A stretch of 64,000 bases of DNA from Margaritifera margaritifera (lineage: Eukaryota; Mollusca; Bivalvia; Unionida; Margaritiferidae). The notes under the pieces are model-generated. The model was not told the DNA's origin. It saw only the letters and a list, made by a program, of their open reading frames with translations, and searched no databases. The number at the start of each line of letters is the position of its first letter. The stretch's first letter is position 1. The position numbers were made by a program, and so were the translations under genes. Location of the stretch: NCBI GenBank assembly GCA_029931535.1, contig JAQPZY010001686.1, forward strand, positions 9,831,001 through 9,895,000, given 5' to 3'. Positions 1-57,346 of the stretch are shown here, piece after piece.

Positions 1-116
1 CGATATTCTATAACAGGAGATACGGTCACTTCTCAACAAAAGCGCGGTGGAGACTGTGAGAAACACAATCTCCAGGGTTTTATTCAAGGCTTTTCCTTAT
101 ACAAAAGGCCAAAGGC

Positions 117-608
117 ATGTTGAGGCCAATCATCAACCGGAGTCGCCTCAATCGATATATTCTTCAGCTTAAGATGAAGATGGCGAGATCGATACCACTC
201 TCCATCAGAAGGGACAAGTATGCCATCAGTCTTGATCTGACCAATGCATATTTTTACATCCCTATCCACCCAGCATTGCAGAAATTTCTACGTTTTGCTT
301 ACTGTGACAAGGTTTACCAGTTTCAAGTTCTCCCGGTAGGTCTAAACATCAACCCCAGGGTCTTTAACAAAATCATGGATTGTGTCGTCACCCTGTTTTG
401 GTCGACTTCATCTTCAGTGACGGCGGCGTACTTAGATGACATCGTCCAGAAACATATGGTAAATTATATTCTTCTCAAGGGTAGGAATGATTTATCCCTT
501 TTGAATCATCTCGGTTTTCTCGTGAACTGGGAAAAGTCCGACCATCATCCATCCCAGTGTTTTGTCCTCCTAGGTATGGAGTTTACCACCAATCTCAGTC
601 TGTTATGA
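117..608 (+). pseudogene. DIRS copy 1 reverse transcriptase fragment
   Basis: The open frame of 163 codons contains the palm motif LDLTNAYFYIPIHP with the first catalytic Asp, the VYQFQVLPVGL block and the AAYLDDI motif at about 426-443, so both Asp of the YxDD box are kept. HLGFLVNWEKSD and LGMEF are typical of the DIRS RT thumb/connection. In-frame remnants upstream (1-116, including a LLNKSAVETV-like stretch) show that the domain started before the window. The frame is broken after 605. Confidence 0.9.
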
Positions 609-896
609 CTTCCTCAAGTTCGTGTAATACCGATCATTGAACTCATTGAGTCTATTTCCAACAGCACTTGGATCTCAGTTCTTGCAACTCCTCAGATTAT
701 TCAATGTGGCAGCAGACTTGATTTTGCTCGGCTGTCTTTTTATGTGCTCCTGATATATGACCTTGCTGGCTCAGTGGCGTCCATTTCCAGTCCCCTCGAT
801 CAAAAGGTCAGGATCATGAATGAGGTACAATCATTTCTGTGTCAGTGGTGCAACCCTGGTTGGCTCATGACATGAATTCCTCTGGAGAAGCCCCAA

Positions 897-1494
897 TTGG
901 AAGAGACAGTATGTACTGATGCCAGTATGTACGGTTGGGAAGTCCACCTGTTGCCAGACTTCGATACAGTCAGCAGCACGTGGGAGCCAGGGGAACTGCC
1001 TCTCCACATCAACCTTCTTGGAATGAAGGCTGTCATCAATGCCTTTCACTTCTGGAAGGACCGATTCTCAGGGAAAACCGTCCTGATTATGTCAGACAAT
1101 TCGGTAGTGGTGACCTATCTCCTCAAACGGGGGCATCAAATCATTTGACCTGTATGTTCTGCTTTTGCAGTTTCTATGTTGGTGTGACCAACTCCATATC
1201 AACATACAAATCAGGCACATTTCCGGTAGACTCAGTGTCCTGGCTGACCCTCTATCCAGAAAGGGTTAAGTCATTCATATGGCATGGTCCCTTCATAAAT
1301 CAGTCTTTCCTTGGCTTTATGCACGTTGGGGGTGTCCGATGATCGATCTTTTTGCGACAAGGTGGAATCACAAGTTGCCCACCTTCATCTCTCCAGTTCC
1401 AGACCCAGAGGCTTGGGCTGTGGATGCACTATCGATCAGTTGGGAGAGGTTCTGGGTCTTGCCTACCCACCCCCAGTCTTCATACCAACAATAA
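897..1494 (+). pseudogene. DIRS copy 1 RNase H and downstream conserved block
   Basis: The frame 897-1148 encodes TDASMYGWEVHLLP, INLLGMKAVINAFHFWKD and MSDNSVVVTYLLKRG, the Asp-Glu-Asp pattern of DIRS RNase H. A shifted frame at 1200-1266 gives IRHISGRLSVLADPLSRKG, the end of the domain. At 1279-1494 comes IDLFATRWNHKLPTFISPVP followed by DPEAWAVDAL. The frame changes between these blocks, so it is a pseudogene. Confidence 0.88.
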
Positions 1495-1744
1495 TACAGA
1501 AGTTGAGGGGTCAGAACTGCAAGATGGTTCTGATAGATCCTACCAGATGGGACAAGTCCTGGGTCACCGATCTACTTGATCTAGCAATAGATCTGCCCAG
1601 GAAGATTCCAGCCAAGCCAAATCTTCTCAAGCAACAGCGGTCACAGGTGTTCCACCCCTGCTCAGATCACCTTCTCCTTCACGCCTGGCTTTTGTCAGGA
1701 CAGCCTTGCAAGAGAAAGAATTTAGACCTCTGATTGTGGAAAGA

Positions 1745-2749
1745 ATCGAGAGAGCAAGAAGGCCCTCCTCTCTGAAGGATTATGAAGGAAAGTGAAGTAT
1801 TTTCAGGGACTGGTTCCGAGTCAATAACATCATCCCTTTGAGTGCCTCGATCCCTTAACTGAAAGACTTTTTTCTCTGGCTCTATGAGGAGAAAAAGCAT
1901 GCCCCATTTACCATCAAAGGCTACCACTCCATGATATTGGACACATTGAGGCATCATGGCAGACGAGATATTGGTCATGATAAAGATATATCAGACATAC
2001 AAGCCAGTTTTGATTTTGATCAACCAAAATCCCTCACCCTGTTTCTAAAATGGAATCTCTTCCGGCTTTTAAAATGGTTCGATTCAGATAAATTTGAGCC
2101 TTTAGACCAAACCTCACTGAAGCTACTGTCATACAAAACATGTTTCCTGATAGTCTTAGCTTCAGCATGCCAGGTGAGTGAGTTACATGCCCTTTCCAAT
2201 GACCCAAACTATCTTCAGTTCAGATCGATTGGTTTGGTGGTCCTCATGATGCAACCAGACTTTGTGGCCAAAAATAGGTTGCCATCAGTGGGTAATCTGA
2301 GAGTCGTCCTACGCTCCCGCTCTTTGTTAGACACGTCAAGAGCAGCGGCCATGCAAGACCCTGTCCGTGCCGTCAAGTACTACTTGAAGTACACAGAGGC
2401 AAGTCTTGGCACACGCAAATGTCTCTTTCTCCTGGTGAAGGATGGGAAGCAAGATATCACCCCTCAAGCCCTATCTTCATGGCTGAAGTGGGTTATATCC
2501 TCGGCATACTCTGAAGTCTCAAAAGATCAATGTCGCCTTATGAGCATTTCAGCTCATGAAATTAGAGCGATCTCTGTGAGCCTTACTTTCAAACATAACA
2601 TTTCGATCCGAGCCATAATAGAAGCTGTTGGCTGGCATGCTAAGTTAACCTTCAAGAGTTTTTATCTCAGAGATTTCGCTTCACAGAGACAAACTCTGAA
2701 TCTGGTGGATCCTGTGGCAGTGGCTCAAATGACCACCCGACCCAGTTAA
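1745..2749 (+). pseudogene. DIRS copy 1 tyrosine recombinase with first catalytic Arg lost
   Basis: The 272-codon open frame at 1931-2749 covers most of a DIRS tyrosine recombinase. HEIRA (His 2555-2557, Arg 2564-2566) and the nucleophile Tyr in KSFYLRD (2663-2665) are present. At 2171-2173 the motif SACQVSELHAL has Gln where the family has the first catalytic Arg. An upstream stretch in broken frames (SIPxLKDFFLWLYEEK-like) is the N-terminal, core-binding part. In life such an enzyme would insert the circular cDNA by strand exchange. Confidence 0.85.
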
Positions 2750-3005
2750 AGCCAACACAGCCTCTTAGCTTCTCTGGATTCGCCAGTGACATTTTGTTGG
2801 TAAGAAGAATTCAATAATCATCTTCTTAACTGGATATAAGGGTTACAGATGACGTGACCCTAGTCTGTGTTGCTTTCAAATTGGGAGAGTGAGTTATCGT
2901 TCGCATAGGGAATTCAGCCTTTTATTCCCTAGAAGGATACCCGAGGTATAGGTAGGATGCTCAGCATTCCCTTCTGCTATTACCTATTCTCCTAACATTA
3001 ATATG

Positions 3006-3242
3006 ATCAGGGAATGTATTTGACGGAGAAAGCTAATTTTTAAGCAAATTGTGTTTCTCCGAGAATACTTACCCGATCTCATTACTTAAAAACCCTCCCA
3101 GCCAACCTGCCATGCGAGCATCCTCGTTGGTATATCACACAGCTTAAAAACTAGCGACACCTGGTGGTGGCAAGGGGAGGTAATGGGGAAGAGTTATTGC
3201 ATTATCTGATCAGGCAAGTATTCTCAGAGAAACATAATTTAC
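3006..3242. repeat. Terminal inverted-repeat cluster of DIRS copy 1
   Basis: A ~27-bp motif occurs three times: forward at 3006-3033 (GATCAGGGAATGTATTTGAC...), inverted at about 3050-3076, and forward again at 3211-3236 (GATCAGGCAAGTATTCTCAG). The last two form an inverted repeat of about 33 bp around a ~135-bp centre. The first is the inverse of the left end of DIRS copy 2 at 8661-8690. This fits DIRS inverted termini, but the 3043-3242 part could also be a separate foldback MITE. Confidence 0.6.
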
Positions 3243-3509
3243 TGAAAAATTGTTTTTTTTTCAGTTTTGTAAAACTATATTTTCTTCATCAATTAACAAA
3301 TTAACATTACTTCTCATTAGGAAATGTATATCAAATCAGTATCATAAAGTAAACAGTTCTGAACAGGTTAAGATTCTACGTAAATACACTATATATTTAC
3401 ATTTAGGCTCTCACAAGCTTTTCTGTAAGTGACAGTAAAAATTTGCATGCATTGTTCACAGTGAGTTACCTCTCTTTACTATTAGCTTTTGTCACCTTGT
3501 TCTGCAAAC
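3243..3509. other. Unassigned AT-rich sequence
   Basis: No coding, repeat or structural signal was recognised between the DIRS terminal repeats and the MITE. Confidence 0.5.
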
Positions 3510-3729
3510 TACCGTATGTACTTGTGTATAAGCTAGGTCCAAAGCAAACAACATAGACCCTGATCTGCTGTCACATAATGCACTGGCAGATCAGGGTCTA
3601 TGTTGTTTGTTCTACTGATTAGTCCTTACAAACTGCATAGACCCAGATCTGCTGGTGCATTATGTGACGGCAGATCTGGGTCTATGCAGTTTACAGTTGG
3701 TATCGCCTTATATGCGAGTATATACGGTA
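3510..3729 (+). mobile_element. Twin-hairpin MITE, copy 1
   Basis: Imperfect terminal inverted repeats (TACCGTATGTACTTGTGTAT on the left, inverse of ATATGCGAGTATATACGGTA on the right) bounded by TA dinucleotides enclose two perfect hairpins. Each hairpin is 63 nt (3546-3608 and 3630-3692) with a 23-bp stem and a 17-nt loop, separated by 21 nt. There is no coding capacity. The same structure occurs inverted at 59196-59414. The TA flanks would suit a Tc1/mariner-like or related transposase, but I cannot assign a family. Confidence 0.85.
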
Positions 3730-4045
3730 ACAACCAGTACATAGGCACCCTCGCCACCCCTCAGCAGATTTCCCAAATGCCCGCAACAATATCCCATCTG
3801 TGCTTTCTCATGCTTAAAGGAAATTATTGAATAATGTCAATAAAAATAAAAGAAAACCTGGGCATTAGTCAGTGTTCTCAGTTGACTTTTTAAACCTCCT
3901 GAACTTTGGTCCAGAAAATACACAGACAAATCGCAAAATTGCTTCAGAAGTTACTGATCAGCTCTGAAAATTGCTAGTTTGGGGCTGCCAGTCAGTTGGC
4001 AATTTGGACTGCTGCAATTAGTATTGCTTTAAATTGCATTTTCAG
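3730..4045. other. Intron sequence before Sos exon 1, unassigned
   Basis: Nothing recognised except the polypyrimidine-poor acceptor region of the exon at 4046. Confidence 0.4.
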
Positions 4046-50353
<46,308 letters not shown>

Positions 50354-51370
50354 GACTCATTAATGTAAGGAAATGTGGCAAAGAATCAGTCATTTAGAGA
50401 CTTGGTTTTAATGATGGTAGTAAATTGTAGTGTTGGGCTTTATATCTGTCTTCAACAGTGACATAAGTGGTGCATTTTACCAATAACCATTGCGTATATG
50501 CTTTTAATATCTTCCACTTAATGTTTTTGACTATCTTGTACACAGTCATGTCACAGCATTTGTCTGCCATCATGCTCGTGTGAATGCAGGCCTGTACACA
50601 CATGTCAGCTATCAGACACCAACATGTACATGTATATACATGTAGAAGGTCACCACTATATAAAACACAAAGTTGTATATCTAAGTGAGCTTCTGTGATG
50701 TGATTGCAATATAAAAGACATGAAATAGCTTCAGCATCAAGTCAAAATCTTCTATTGTCATTAACATCTAGATGTAATGTCTATTTGCATCCAATCAGCA
50801 CTACAATTTATTACTACCAGTAGAACCATGATTGTAATGCAAAAATATGTGTGTGTTTTCTGTCAAGTCTTTGTGTTGCAGAGCTCACAAGCCGTGATTT
50901 AATTCAGAATATATATATATATCAGTTGGAATACTTCTGTGAATCACAGAACTGTCCAAGGATCACATGCTGCATAGAAATTCTCATGATATTCATCTAT
51001 CTTTGGAAATACCTGGGAAACTTTAATTCATACTTGAATGTCTGGATTCTGTCTTTGCAAGTATAATTATATATAAATTAAGCTCTACATTTCTACTGTC
51101 CTTTCCCAAAAATGAGCTCCCACCTCAAAAAAGCCCATGGACTCCTATAGTAAATGAGATTTCTTTAATGTTTATCATGAGACACATATATGTTAAATTC
51201 CAATGCAATAATTCTTGTTATATTTTATTGAATTGTATTTAGAAAAGCAAAACTTGTTTGAAATTACATAGGCCTTTCCTAGATGCAATTAAGAATATTG
51301 ACCTTCAAAGTTTGTTAGGTTAAGCTCCATCTAACACAAAATGCCAAATAAATTTCAGTACCAGTATATG
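50354..51370 (+). other. Probable Sos 3' untranslated region
   Basis: This is AT-rich sequence after the stop with no SOS-like coding and no recognised repeat family. A consensus AATAAA lies at 51347-51352. Further AATAAA motifs occur near 52093 and 61804, so the end of the transcript cannot be fixed from sequence alone. Confidence 0.35.
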
Positions 51371-52310
51371 ATGTAAAGTAATTCTTGAAAATTCTAATAT
51401 TTCCCTCAGATGTATTGTAAAGGATAAACCATGGAGGTTTCTGAACATTATGACATACAAATCACTTAACTCAATGAAGTTGTATAATTTCATCAGCTTT
51501 CAAAAAAGAGATTACTGTAGAAGTCCATGCAATATTTGGATGTTATAATTTGTTCATGGCCACATGCTATAATGTTTTGTTTGAGCCAATAATTTTTGTC
51601 TTCTTCACATTGCCATTTAGTATCAGTCAATTTCAAACTTATACATGTAGCTTGGTGAAAAAATGGAAGAGTACAAATGTGCATGTGGATTCATCCCTCA
51701 TTTTGTCCATGTTGTTGAACTTAGGTTTAGCAGATAACAAGATATGTATAGATAGGGATATAAAATTATAGAAATACACCAGGTATTTTATTGATATTTA
51801 GTACAGTGTCTTATGGAGGCAATACAAAATGGTAACCATCCGATATTGATGGATAAAGCTGTCATACAGGTCTTCCATAAAGTAAGGTTTTGTGGAACAC
51901 TTTGTCTTGCCTCTGAAACTCGATATGTTGTATTTGATACGACTTTAAAAACAACTGTAACACAAAACTTAATATTGTTAACATCGCTGCCAACACTGCC
52001 ACAGTTGCTGCTTTAACTGCTTTCAAATTCTTTGAATTGTGATGTATCTTGTCATTATATCTAATAAGTTTTATAATTCCTACACTGCTTTAAATAAATA
52101 CAAATTTCTGTCAAAGTCTGTAGGACTTTTAGAAGTGGGAACTCAAGTTTGAAATAGTAATGCCAGTGGTTGGCTTGAATATTCCAACCCAATGCTCTCA
52201 GGCAAAATCCACATACACTTATATACGCAAAATAGACACCTCCATCGATCTTTGCCCCTGGCATTGTACTGTAGCTGAACAACAGCAGACATACTGTGTA
52301 CTTACATTTT
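51371..52310. other. 3' flank of Sos, unassigned
   Basis: AT-rich, with no recognised gene or repeat. It may still be untranslated sequence of Sos. Confidence 0.35.
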
Positions 52311-52935
52311 TAGCTCTACTGGTCATAGACCAGAAAAGCTTATGGGATGGCCTGTTGTCTGTCATCAATCGTCTGTCCATTAGCAACAAGTTATCATTAG
52401 TTCTCCGAAACTACTTGGAGGATTGTCATGAAACTTGACACACACATTCATTCCAACATCTAGTTGGCGTTAAATGAAAATGGTGCCTCTTGGATATCCA
52501 TTATGTGGTGGCCGTTTTGAAAATCTTATCACTACTTCTTCTGTCCTGATGGTTATATTAACATGGGATTTTCACCAGAAGATTTATTATGATCTCAGGT
52601 TGGTCATGATTGAAAACGATGCTAATCTGACATCCATTATGATCATAAAGGCAGCAATCTTGAAGATCTTATTATCGCTATCTCTTCTGAGCAGAAAGTC
52701 CTATCGAAATGGGGTTTTCATCAGAAGACTTCTCATGATCTCTAGTTGCTCCTTGAATGAAAATGATCCTGATTGGACATTCAATATGGTCACCATGGTA
52801 GCCATTTTGAAGATCTTATTATCACTACTCCTCCTGAACAGAAAGTCATATCAACATGGGTTTTTCACCAGAAGACTTTTGATGATGATGTCTAGTTGGC
52901 CCTAAATGAAATTGATGCCGATCTGACCTCCATTT
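52311..52935 (+). repeat. Modular repeat family R1, copy C (3-4 units, no tail)
   Basis: The head at 52312 reads AGCTCTACTGGTCATAGACC, with AGAAAAGCTTATGGGATGG following. 3-4 units of ~145 bp then stop at 'ctgacctccat' and pass into an inverted R3 repeat. The tail is missing. Confidence 0.85.
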
Positions 52936-53039
52936 TTGCTATTTTCCATTTCATAACAGTGAACAGCACATTATATTACTATCCAAGTTTAATAGTTCTC
53001 TATTTTGATAACTGAAATTTTTGCACAGAACTATTTTTC

Positions 53040-53660
53040 TTTTTTCAGTCAGAGTGACCTTAACCTTTGACATTTTGACCCCCCCCCCAATTTTTTTAAA
53101 AAACATGAATTTGCCTCTTCCTTATCTAAAGCGCAAGCTATCCACAATGTTTGTTTGAGGTATGTCATATAGAGCCAATGTTATTGTGTGGAAACCATAT
53201 TTCTTCTTTCAGTCACAGTTACCTTGACCTTTGACCTTTTGACTTGAAAATGCATAGGGTTTTTCCTTACACCAAGTGCAAGCCATCCACAAAGTTTAGT
53301 AACTGCAGATGATGGAGAACTCACGTGATTGTGCAAAAACCATTTTCTTCCTTCAGCCAATGTGACCTTGACCTTTGACCTTTTGAGCCCTGAAATTGAC
53401 ATGGTTCTTGCTACCCCAAGTGCAAGCTCACCACTATGTTTGATAACTATAGATGTTAGAGAACTCAAGTTTTTGTGCAGAAACCATTTTCTTCTTTCAG
53501 TCACAGTGACCATGTGTTTTGATCTTTTGACCCTGAAGTCAGTAGAATTCTTCCTAATCCCAAACTGTAGATGGTGGATAACAAAAGTTATTGTGTGTAA
53601 AAACCAAATTGGTAACAGACAAGCAGATGGATGGATGGACACCATAACATAAATTAGACT
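53040..53660 (-). repeat. GGTCA-type repeat family (R3), inverted copy d
   Basis: Four units on the minus strand. The + strand reads 'tcagtcacagtgacc', 'tgaccttgacctttgacctt' (53363-53382) and 'aagtgcaagc(c/t)atccac'. The core recurs at about 53055, 53222, 53363 and 53508, a spacing of roughly 140-165 bp. The minus-strand open frame 53181-53684 is a repeat artefact. Confidence 0.8.
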
Positions 53661-53704
53661 TCTTATGGCGGACATATAAAGCAACTAAATCAGTTTCAAC
53701 CCAG

Positions 53705-55240
53705 CATGGCAGACATCATTCTGGCATGAACGCCTTTTGATTTTGTTCAAATGATGCCGATCTGCCATCAGATATGGCCTCTATTACTAACAGTAGAAAA
53801 ACATCCCAATAACTTCTGAAAAATTGCTCAACAGAATTTGACAAATTTGACACAAAACATTCTGGCATAGAGAGCTATCAAGTTTTTACAAATTATGCCA
53901 ATCTGCCATCAAATGACTTCTGTTACGAAAAATAGAAAATCTTTAAATGTTTTCTTTTCAAAAACTGCAGAACAGAATTTGACCAAATTTTACAGAGCAT
54001 CCTGCCATAGAGGGCTTTAAAATGTGTGCAAAACATGCAGATCCTGCAGCAAATATGATGACCATTAATAAAAATAGAATAACCTTACGCAATTTTTCTT
54101 AATATCTACTAGACGAAATTTTGACCAAATTTGACAGAAAACATCTTGGCATAGAGGGCTTTGAAGTTTGTACAAATTATGCCAGTCAGCCATCAAATTT
54201 GGACACATTACTAAAAATAGATAAACCTTTAAACAACTTCTCAAAAATGTATCCTGGCATGAAGGCCTTTTAAATTTGTACAAATGAGGCTTTTCCACCT
54301 TAAATATGGCCACTGTTACTAAAACCAGTAAAACCTTCAAATGTCTTATTCTAAAAATAAACTCAACAGAATTTTTCTGAATTTGACAGAAAGAATTTTG
54401 GTATAATGGCCTTTCAAATTTATATGAAATATACCAATACATTATTAAATATGGCTACCATTACTAAAAACAGAAAATCCTTTAAATGACTTCTCCAAAA
54501 CTGCAGAGCAGATTTTGACTAAATTTAACAGACAATATTCTGGCTTGAAGGCCTTACAAATTTGTACATATGATGCCAATATGACCACCATTACAAAAAT
54601 AGAAGATCCTATGAAATTACTTCTCTGATACTGCTTAGCAGATGTTTACCAAATTTTACAGAAATCATTTTAGCTTGAGAGTGTTATAAATTTCTCAAAT
54701 AATGCTAATCTGCCATCAAATATGGCAACCATTACTAAAAACAGAAAATAGTTTCAATTAATTCTTCTTAAAAACCACTCAGAAGAATTTGACCAAATTT
54801 GCATGTACCACTTTTTAAATTTTTACAAATGATATTGATCCAAAATCAAATATGACTGCTGTTACTAACAATAGAAAAACCTTTGATAACTTATCAAAAA
54901 CCACACAACAGAATTTGACCAAATTTGACAGCATTACTAACATAGAAAAACATATAAACAACTTTATCTAAAAAAACTGCTTAACAGAATTAGATCAACT
55001 TTGATAGACAGAATCCCATGGCAGTACTGGGTAAATGATACTGATGTGCCATCAGATATGGATGAAGATACAAAAAATAGAGAAACCTTGATATGGTCAT
55101 TTTAATAACGTATACAGTCAACAACATCGAAAGAAATTTCAACAGAAAGCATTCTACAGACCCAGATTTCTTGACCTACTTCTTGCATTTGACTATTTGG
55201 CAGATGTTAGCGATGTAAGCATATTCATGCCCACTTGAGA
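53705..55240 (+). repeat. Modular repeat family R2, copy B (headless)
   Basis: About ten ~140-bp units have 'cagaatttgaccaaatttga', 'ctgccatcaaatatggc' and 'ccattactaaaaatagaaaa', ending in the same tail as at 37320-37460 ('gaaagaaatttcaacagaaa', 'cagatttctt'). The hairpin head is absent; the array abuts the R3 copy. Confidence 0.82.
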
Positions 55241-56720
55241 CTCTTGCTCATTTTGGAAGTCAGCTGTCCATTTTTGCAATAAATCGTCCATAACCAACCT
55301 TATTTTGATTATCATGCTTCTATTTAGCTTCTGTTTTCATCCTTTGTTATCAAATATTCTCACTGCAAAGACATTTTTTAATGTAACTACTAGTATTTAA
55401 ATAATTTCTTTGACCAAATAAATAAAGTAAGATAGGAATTAGACAGATGTGTTTGTGTAGCCTAAGAAAAATAGGAAGCTTTCTCATACTTTGGTTATTT
55501 TCATTAACAGCTTAAGCAACAGAATGTTAGCCTTCTTTTAGTGTTGTTTATTGTATTGCCTTTGGTAGGGTTAGCAATACATACTGTAAAATCGGAAATA
55601 TTCATGGAGGATTTAAAATTTCATCTTGTTCATAGGTAATGAATATTCATAAAATTAAATCCACCACAAAAATTAGTATTGTTGATTGGATGTTAAGGTA
55701 AACAGTGTGACCCCATGAAACTGTATCCCCACTAAATTGTGTACTTAACTGCCATATCACACAAATGTTATCACTACAGATATTTCTGATTTTGCAGTAG
55801 GCATCACTTTATTTTGCTGTCATTATTCTTTGCGTCCTCAACATTAAGATTTTCGGTTAAGATTATAGGGGTAAGTCTTCCAGTCTCATACAGGAAGGGT
55901 ACTTACTAATGCAGTTCACAGGAGAGATGTAGTGTTCTATGGAACCTTTCATGATATTTTATTAATCATTTGAAACCATTTTACTTTAAGAACTTAACCG
56001 ATAATTTCTTTTGGTTGTAATTTATAAAATAACTAGCGTAAAGAAACCAAAGCTTTATTTAAAAAACAGTTTAATTATAGGCGATTGTATTTTCCACAAT
56101 TAAGTTGTGCTCAGGTATCTTGAAGAAGCAAAGAGGACAAATAATGTTTCAATCAGTTTACACAGTTTAATTGACTTAACATGAATTTTAAATGAAGTTG
56201 TGGGTTTGGCACCTCATTCAAAATTTAGGGACATTACCATATGATGTATAGTCTGTCAAATTTGATTAGTCAGCACTTGTGAGTATAGCTTTTATTTCAA
56301 AAAAGGGACAGAGAATAAGAAAAGGACACTCAATATAAATTCATTCGCTCCATGCAATAGGAGTTATTCACAGCTGTTAAGTGGTATGTTTATATGATGA
56401 TCTCAATGTTCTTTTTTGCAAAAATGCAGTGTCCCTTGTGTCAGTAAGTATTAGCTTGTCCCTCAGTTACAGATTTGTAACAGGTTGTTGTAACTTATGT
56501 TAATTTTTTAATAGGTGTGCAATTCTTTACAAAATTACTTCATGTTTATGAATTAAATGCATCATGACTGTTAATGAGGTCAACAAATTACTGTATTTTT
56601 TGTTAATAGTTTTCAGTTATGGTCTTTGTATCAGCTTTTTTATGGATGGTGATGTCTGATTTACAACTATTTTATGAATTTGCTATATTTGTTTTTGGAA
56701 GCCTCATACTATATGAACAG
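55241..56720. other. Intergenic sequence, unassigned
   Basis: No gene or repeat recognised. Confidence 0.4.
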
Positions 56721-57346
56721 GAAGCTGTTGTATTTACCCATACATTATGGAGAGGAAGCTGCTGTATTTACCCATACAGTATGGAGAGGAAGCTGCTGTA
56801 TTTACCCATACATTATGGAGAGGAAGCTGCTGTATTTACCCATACAGTATGGAGAGGAAGCTGTTGTATTTACCCATATAGTATGGAGAGGAAGCTGTTG
56901 TATTTACCCATACAGTATGGAGAGGAAGCTGTTGTATTTACCCATACAGTATGGAGAGGAAGCTGTTGTATTTACCCATACAGTATGGAGAGGAAGCTGT
57001 TGTATTTACCCATACATTATGGAGAGGAAGCTGTTGTATTTACCCATACAGTATGGAGAGGAAGCTGTTGTATTTACCCATACATTATGGAGAGGAAGCT
57101 GTTGTATTTACCCATACAGTATGGAGAGGAAGCTGTTGTATTTACCCATACATTATGGAGAGGAAGCTGTTGTATTTACCCATACAGTATGGAGAGGAAG
57201 CTGTTGTATTTACCCATACATTATGGAGAGGAAGCTGTTGTATTTACCCATACAGTATGGAGAGGAAGCTGTTGTATTTACCCATACATTATGGAGAGGA
57301 AGCTGTTGTATTTACCCATACAGTATGGAGAGGAAGCTGCTTTATT
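56721..57346 (+). repeat. 34-bp satellite, 18 exact-length units
   Basis: 18 units of GAAGCTGTTGTATTTACCCA followed by TACAKTATGGAGAG run from 56721 to 57332 with no indel. K is G or T in a largely alternating order. Since 34 is not a multiple of 3, all three + frames stay open for 102-bp cycles, producing the 282-, 273- and 133-codon frames seen here, which are not genes. Each unit has the dyad CCATA-CAK-TATGG. Confidence 0.97.

Larger units (their letters stand above)
1..3040 (+). mobile_element. DIRS-type tyrosine-recombinase retroelement, copy 1 (3' part)
   Basis: The order of remnants is reverse transcriptase (1-830), RNase H (897-1266), the conserved DLFATRWNHKLP block (1279-1494), tyrosine recombinase (about 1745-2749) and the right terminal region (2750-3040). 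This order, with a recombinase instead of an integrase and inverted rather than LTR ends, is the DIRS order. The 5' part, including any Gag, is cut by the window edge. Stops and frameshifts separate the domains, so the copy is dead. It sits upstream of the first visible Sos exon, in the same orientation as the gene, presumably in a Sos intron. Confidence 0.9.

Noticed and set aside
53181..53684. 167-codon minus-strand frame
   Set aside because: Lies entirely in the inverted R3 repeat; similar frames arise in other R3 copies (e.g. 5510-5923) only by repeat structure.
56721..57332. Resemblance to 34-bp loxP-like recombination sites
   Set aside because: Only the length coincides; the inner dyad has 5-bp arms with a 3-bp centre and no recombinase is near.
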